From assembly GCF_000001735.4 (NCBI RefSeq), contig NC_003070.9, positions 27,017,971 through 27,081,970 on the forward strand: a stretch of DNA of 64,000 bases. The letters are read 5' to 3'. The first letter of the stretch is position 1, and the number at the start of each line of letters is the position of its first letter. This stretch comes from Arabidopsis thaliana (lineage: Eukaryota > Streptophyta > Magnoliopsida > Brassicales > Brassicaceae). Position numbers and translations under genes: made by a program. This document shows positions 59,860 through 64,000 of this stretch, one piece after another. The notes under the pieces are model-generated. The model did no database searches. It was given only the letters and a program-made list of their open reading frames with translations, and was not told where the DNA came from.

Positions 59860-60810
59860 TTAAAAAAAAACACACTTCTATATATTGATTTGTATTCTAT
59901 GATTTAATTGTTCCATCTGGAAAATAACATTTATAACTGTCTATTTGTAAAAGAAGTTTGTGTTTATTACGTAGAAATTTGTTGTTGAATTTCACAAAGG
60001 TGGATTTGTTTTTTTTAAAAATTAGTCCCTTTGTTTTTCTATTCATTTATTCTGTTGTCCAAATTTGTAACTCATCCATACATTCTACCCCCATTAATTT
60101 TTTATTTGAGTGGTGGCCTATTAGTTAAGAGAACTTGTAATTTCTGATCAGACTCCTAACTTTCAAAATTTCAAATCAAACCTCAAATTTGTAACTCAAA
60201 CCCAAAATGCACGATTTGAATCGAAATCATATGTTCACCATGTATATAATTAATTAATGTACGTATTAATATGTACTACAAATGTTTACATGTGAAGAAG
60301 GTGATGAAAAAAAACAAAAAAAAAACATAAACACAAAAAACTTTTTATTCATATTTTTTAAAAAATTGACCATGATCAATATTGAGCATATAATAATAAA
60401 TAAAAAAAATGAGTTAAAAAATAAATTTAATTGAGAAACCCTCTCATCGAGTAAGAGGTTTCAATTAAGAAGTCCAAGTCAAAACCTTCTGATCCACGTA
60501 GAAGGTCTTAAAAGCCACCGTCAAAAATCTACAAGGCCAACACGTTTGCCGTTAAAAATTAATTTCTAATTTCTTCTTCTTCTTCTTCGTACGTTAATTA
60601 AAATCTGAAGAAACAAAATCGTGAAATCGATCTCTTTAAGCATCATCTAGGGTTCATCACTGAAATCAAAAATGCAATTAAATCTCTACAAAATCTCTCA
60701 GATCTAATCCCAGATCGTTGTTGGTTTCTTCTCCGTAAACCAATCCCACATATGAATTAAAGATTCGATCTCGAAATCGTTGGCTTTTGTTGTTGTTGCA
60801 TTCTTCGGTG
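59860..60810. other. Intergenic between VND7 and the DedA-type gene
   Basis: The first part is the probable VND7 3' UTR. From about 60570 a TTC-rich stretch and GGGTTCATCAC-type sequence mark the next gene's promoter and leader. AT-rich DNA with A runs lies between, with no gene seen. Confidence 0.5.
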
Positions 60811-61978
60811 ATGGCTCCGACTCGGATTCTAACCAGAGACGAAGAGCTTGGTGTTATTTCAGACGATGATGATTCTCCATCGGGTAAAAGATCTAAACTT
60901 GATCGCTTCCCTCTTAGCCGTTGGGAACTCGCCGTTTCTCTCGGTGTCTTCCTCGTCTTCTCCTCTGGACTCTGTTGTATCTACATGACCATGCCTGCTG
61001 CTGAATTTGGCAAACTCAAACTTCCAAGAAGCCTCGCTGATCTCCGTTTGCTCAAGTAACTTTCTTTCTAATCTTACGACTCAATTTTTGTAGCCAATTA
61101 GGAGAATTTACTGATTAGTGTTGGTGTCATGATTGGAATTGACAAAATCTGTAATCTTTCTTGTTGTTGATGTTTCAGAGATAATCTAGCAAATTATGCG
61201 AATGAGTATCCGGCGCAGTTTGTTTTAGGGTATTGTGCAACGTACATTTTTATGCAGACCTTTATGATTCCAGGGACTATCTTCATGTCACTATTAGCTG
61301 GAGCTCTCTTTGGAGTATTCAAAGGTGTTGTCTTGGTTGTTTTCAATGCAACAGCAGGAGCTACCTCGTGTTTCTTTTTGTCGAAATTGATTGGTCGGCC
61401 GTTGATTACTTGGCTATGGCCTGACAAATTAAGATTCTTTCAAGCAGAGGTAAGTCTCTTTGTTGTGTTGATGAAATGATCTTTGTGAAAGTTCTTGACT
61501 TGGTACTGATTAAGTTGTGGTTTTATACCTTTCAGATTAGTAAGCGTAGAGATAAGCTTCTGAACTATATGTTGTTTCTGAGGATAACACCAACTCTGCC
61601 AAATCTTTTTATCAATCTTGCATCTCCTATAGTCGATGTACCTTTCCATGTCTTCTTTTTGGCGACATTGATTGGTCTCATTCCTGCAGCTTATATAACT
61701 GTCAGAGTAAGCTCTTTTACCTCCATCCTTCACCATCTTTCCGCTTATGATATGCTATCATTCAACATTCCTGTGTTTCATCTCTTTTCGCCATCTACAT
61801 AAAGTGCGAAGAACATGGCTTTAAATTCTGGTTCTGTTTATTGCAGGCTGGCCTTGCTATTGGAGATCTCAAATCGGTGAAAGATCTGTATGATTTCAAG
61901 ACATTGTCAGTGCTTTTCCTCATCGGGTTTATCTCTATTCTTCCAACGATACTGAAAAGAAAGAAGATTGTTGAATAG
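60811..61978 (+). CDS. SNARE-associated Golgi (DedA/VTT) family membrane protein (4 exons, 272 aa)
   Basis: Exons: 60811-61055, 61179-61449, 61536-61706 and 61847-61978 (819 nt). Member of the DedA/VTT superfamily that includes TVP38, TMEM41B and VMP1, some of which are lipid scramblases of the ER and Golgi. The protein has a charged cytosolic start (MAPTRILTRDEEL, then an acidic run), a first helix at about residues 45-65, and the VTT core. In the core are FMIPGTIFMSLLAGALFG, a Gly-rich segment with NATAGATSCFFLSK, RITPTLPNLFINLASP and a re-entrant-type PAAYITVRAG. The C-terminus is a helix followed by LKRKKIVE, a KxK-type ER-retrieval-like end. The exact role of this plant member is unknown. 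An in-frame TTG upstream was not taken as the start. Confidence 0.92.
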
Positions 61979-62482
61979 CCAGGGAGAAGCATCTTTACAA
62001 TACACATGGCCTAACATTCAATGCCATACAGAGAACAAGAATACACTTAACTTGTTTAGAGGACACAACAGAACAAAACTTCTGATTCGTTTACTTGTCA
62101 CTTGTCGTAACGATTCGTTGATAGTTTTTTTGTTGTCATATTTTCTTACTATTTGGCAAGTAGAGGTTGAGAAGAAATTACAGAAATAATACAATTTTTT
62201 GTACAAGACGAGAGACCATGAAATATTTTGGTTCTAGATTTATTATGATCGTTTCTTTTCAGAATTTAACCATCTGAAATTGGAACTAGAAGAAACATTT
62301 ATCTTAGAATAATATATTGACAAAAACTCAGTTACTCAACAACACAGAACAACTCGAATCAAAGCAACTTCATAACATTATTTTAGTTAGATACTTGGTT
62401 CAAAGTCACAACAATACAACAACAGACTAGTTTCTGTAAAGCAACAGGTTTAGTTGAGAAGTAGAGAATACACAAAGTCAAG

Positions 62483-63603
62483 TTAGGTCAACTTGAAACC
62501 ACCACCACCACCAGGTTTGTGCAGCTGATAAGTCTGGCTTGGCACAACTTGAATCACACCTGGTTGTTCTGCAACATCCAAATCCCCAAAAGCATATAAG
62601 AAAAACAGAACAAAGACAAAAAAAAAAAACATTGATCAAGTTGAAAACTTTATCCTGTTTTTCCTAAGCCTACATACACAAAATCGTGCATTCATGACTA
62701 TATGATTCTATTTCTACAGGTTCACATGCGCCTATCTTAACCTGACAGAAACATTCAAACATCACAAATCATGGAACAGTTTATGAACTTGGACTAAAAA
62801 TGGAATTTACTTCAACCTTGGTGACAATTGGATCTTTCATTGTTTCAGTGGAATCGATGATCACAAGTTCAAAACCAGATAAGCACTTAAACCAATTAAA
62901 CTAAATCAAACAAAGAAGCTACTAGAGACTTATGCATTCAACGGGTTCTATGCTCTCCAAGTTACAAGTGCAGGATCAAACGAGAAATCTAATGGAAAAA
63001 AAAACGTACTTGATATCTCAGCGACTTGCTCAGGAGTGAGCTTAGCTGAAAAACCAGAAGCAGCTTCCTTGTAACTGTAAATCAAAGCATCTTTTGCAGC
63101 TTCCTCACTGTATAATAATCAGTAACATAAGAACAAACACATCCACACATAGAATCAATGTTGAAGCAATCCAAACTATAAACATAAAGTGAGACAATCC
63201 GTAATCAGACAACAATATCTCTTCTTTAAAACAATTTCAGCTACTAAATTGAAAAATCCCCCATTTCACAGAAACAAAACCCTAAAATCAAAGCGATCAA
63301 ACCCAAAAAAAATCTCATCCAAGACAAATTGCATCTATAACCCATGGAAATCGAGAGTTGCAATTTGATTACAGACCTGCCGAGAGCAGAGGAAAGGGTA
63401 CGGAGATGATAGGTTTTAGGTTCTTCATCGGTAGGTTTCTCGGTGTAGATGATGTGAACCTTTGCTTCCGACGATCCCGTTGCTTCTCCGGTATATTCAT
63501 CAGCCATGACGATTGAAGCGAAGAACGATGATAAGCAGAAGAAGAAGAAGAAGACGATGATGATGAGGTGGTAGACTCTTGTTCCAGGAGCAAATGTTTG
63601 CAT
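62483..63603 (-). CDS. SPI-1: SPI-1, subtilisin propeptide-like inhibitor (3 exons, 136 aa)
   Basis: Minus-strand exons 63603-63377, 63107-63010 and 62568-62483 (411 nt). The start at 63603 gives a signal-anchor-like hydrophobic N-terminus (YHLIIIVFFFFFCLSSFFAS). A Ser/Glu-rich linker follows, then an inhibitor I9 domain: VHIIYTEKP, YHLRTLSSALG, ALIYSYKEAASGFSAKLTP, and EIS with VIQVVPSQTYQLHKPGGGG. That is the propeptide of plant subtilases standing alone, without a protease. The Arabidopsis protein at this locus was described as a stable high-affinity subtilase inhibitor, which agrees with the intact VVPSQTYQLH end that occupies the protease's active cleft. Secretion is expected. It converges on the DedA-type gene, with about 500 bp between stops. 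Confidence 0.94.
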
Positions 63604-64000
63604 TTCTCTTTTTTATAGAATCTGGGAATTTTTTTTCAATAACGCGTGAGAGGTGACATTTTCCATTTATGTCACAATTTAAACCGACTCATAAATGGAC
63701 GGTCTCAAATGGTTAATCCATAATCTGACGGTTGAATGATGTCGGTATGTAGATAATTTTATAATTCCACTCATTTTTGTAATTACCTTGCCTACAATGT
63801 GACATTTAACTTAAAAAATAAAATGAATCAGCCAATATTTTTTGTGACTACTTTGATTTTAGCAAAAAAAAATGATAATTAAAAAGCTAATCAAAATTTT
63901 GTGAGCTTTTATCTTTAATTACAATATTTCTTTATGGTATTCAAGATTTTATTTTTAAGGAATTTTTAATGTTTTTTAAATTTCTAGCTTTAAATTAGTT
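63604..64000. promoter_or_regulatory. SPI-1 upstream region (window end)
   Basis: Contains AACGCGTGAG (a CGCG-type box) near 63641-63650, and T/A-rich DNA after that. No further gene begins before the window ends. Confidence 0.45.

Noticed and set aside
1..64000. CRISPR array, prophage, plasmid or bacterial operon features
   Set aside because: Introns, plant gene families and AT-rich intergenic DNA show a plant nuclear chromosome. No regularly spaced repeats with unique spacers occur.

Overview
The window is nuclear plant DNA and almost certainly Arabidopsis thaliana chromosome 1, in the stretch I know as roughly At1g71830 to At1g71950. The basis is the AT-rich sequence, short GT-AG introns, and a run of genes whose spliced proteins have the lengths I remember for A. 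thaliana: SERK1 625 aa, PTP1 340 aa, SUC1 513 aa, SUC5 512 aa, HISN6B 417 aa and VND7 324 aa. Locus names come from memory. Exon boundaries were worked out by hand from splice sites and reading frame, and every model gives a CDS that is a multiple of three.

Layout. 1-6.4 kb: SERK1 (receptor kinase, +), a 158-bp inverted-repeat element, then an AAMP/Sqt1-like WD40 gene (+). 6.9-8.3 kb: an intronless PORR-domain organelle RNA-binding gene (-), divergent from the tyrosine phosphatase gene PTP1 (+, 8.9-10.7 kb). 11-13 kb: a gene for a small conserved 99-aa protein (+), convergent with the secreted peptide gene EPFL7 (-). 14.5-16.9 kb: a MATE transporter gene (-). 16.9-36 kb: about 19 kb with no gene I can support. 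It holds TA microsatellites, a diverged local duplication, an orphan promoter-like patch and several tiny A-tract insertions flanked by direct repeats. 36.4-42.6 kb: the tandem sucrose/H+ symporter genes SUC1 and SUC5, with a relic SUC last exon between them. 43.8-51 kb: a NIPA-type transporter gene, an unknown 173-aa protein gene and histidinol-phosphate aminotransferase HISN6B. 51-58.2 kb: 7 kb of intergenic DNA leading to the xylem-vessel NAC regulator VND7 (58.2-59.9 kb). 60.8-62 kb: a DedA/VTT-type membrane protein gene (+), convergent with the subtilase inhibitor gene SPI-1 (-, 62.5-63.6 kb).

This is an ordinary euchromatic plant gene neighbourhood, not an operon-like system. The genes share no obvious pathway beyond the SUC1/SUC5 pair. 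I see no CRISPR array, prophage or novel multigene system. The best unexplained signals are the SUC relic, the recurring micro-insertions (A tract, often preceded by TTTGAC, between 10-19-bp direct repeats), two GC-AG introns (one with a duplicated, frame-breaking decoy acceptor), the SERK1 leader uORFs and a 109-nt hairpin near 51.9 kb.
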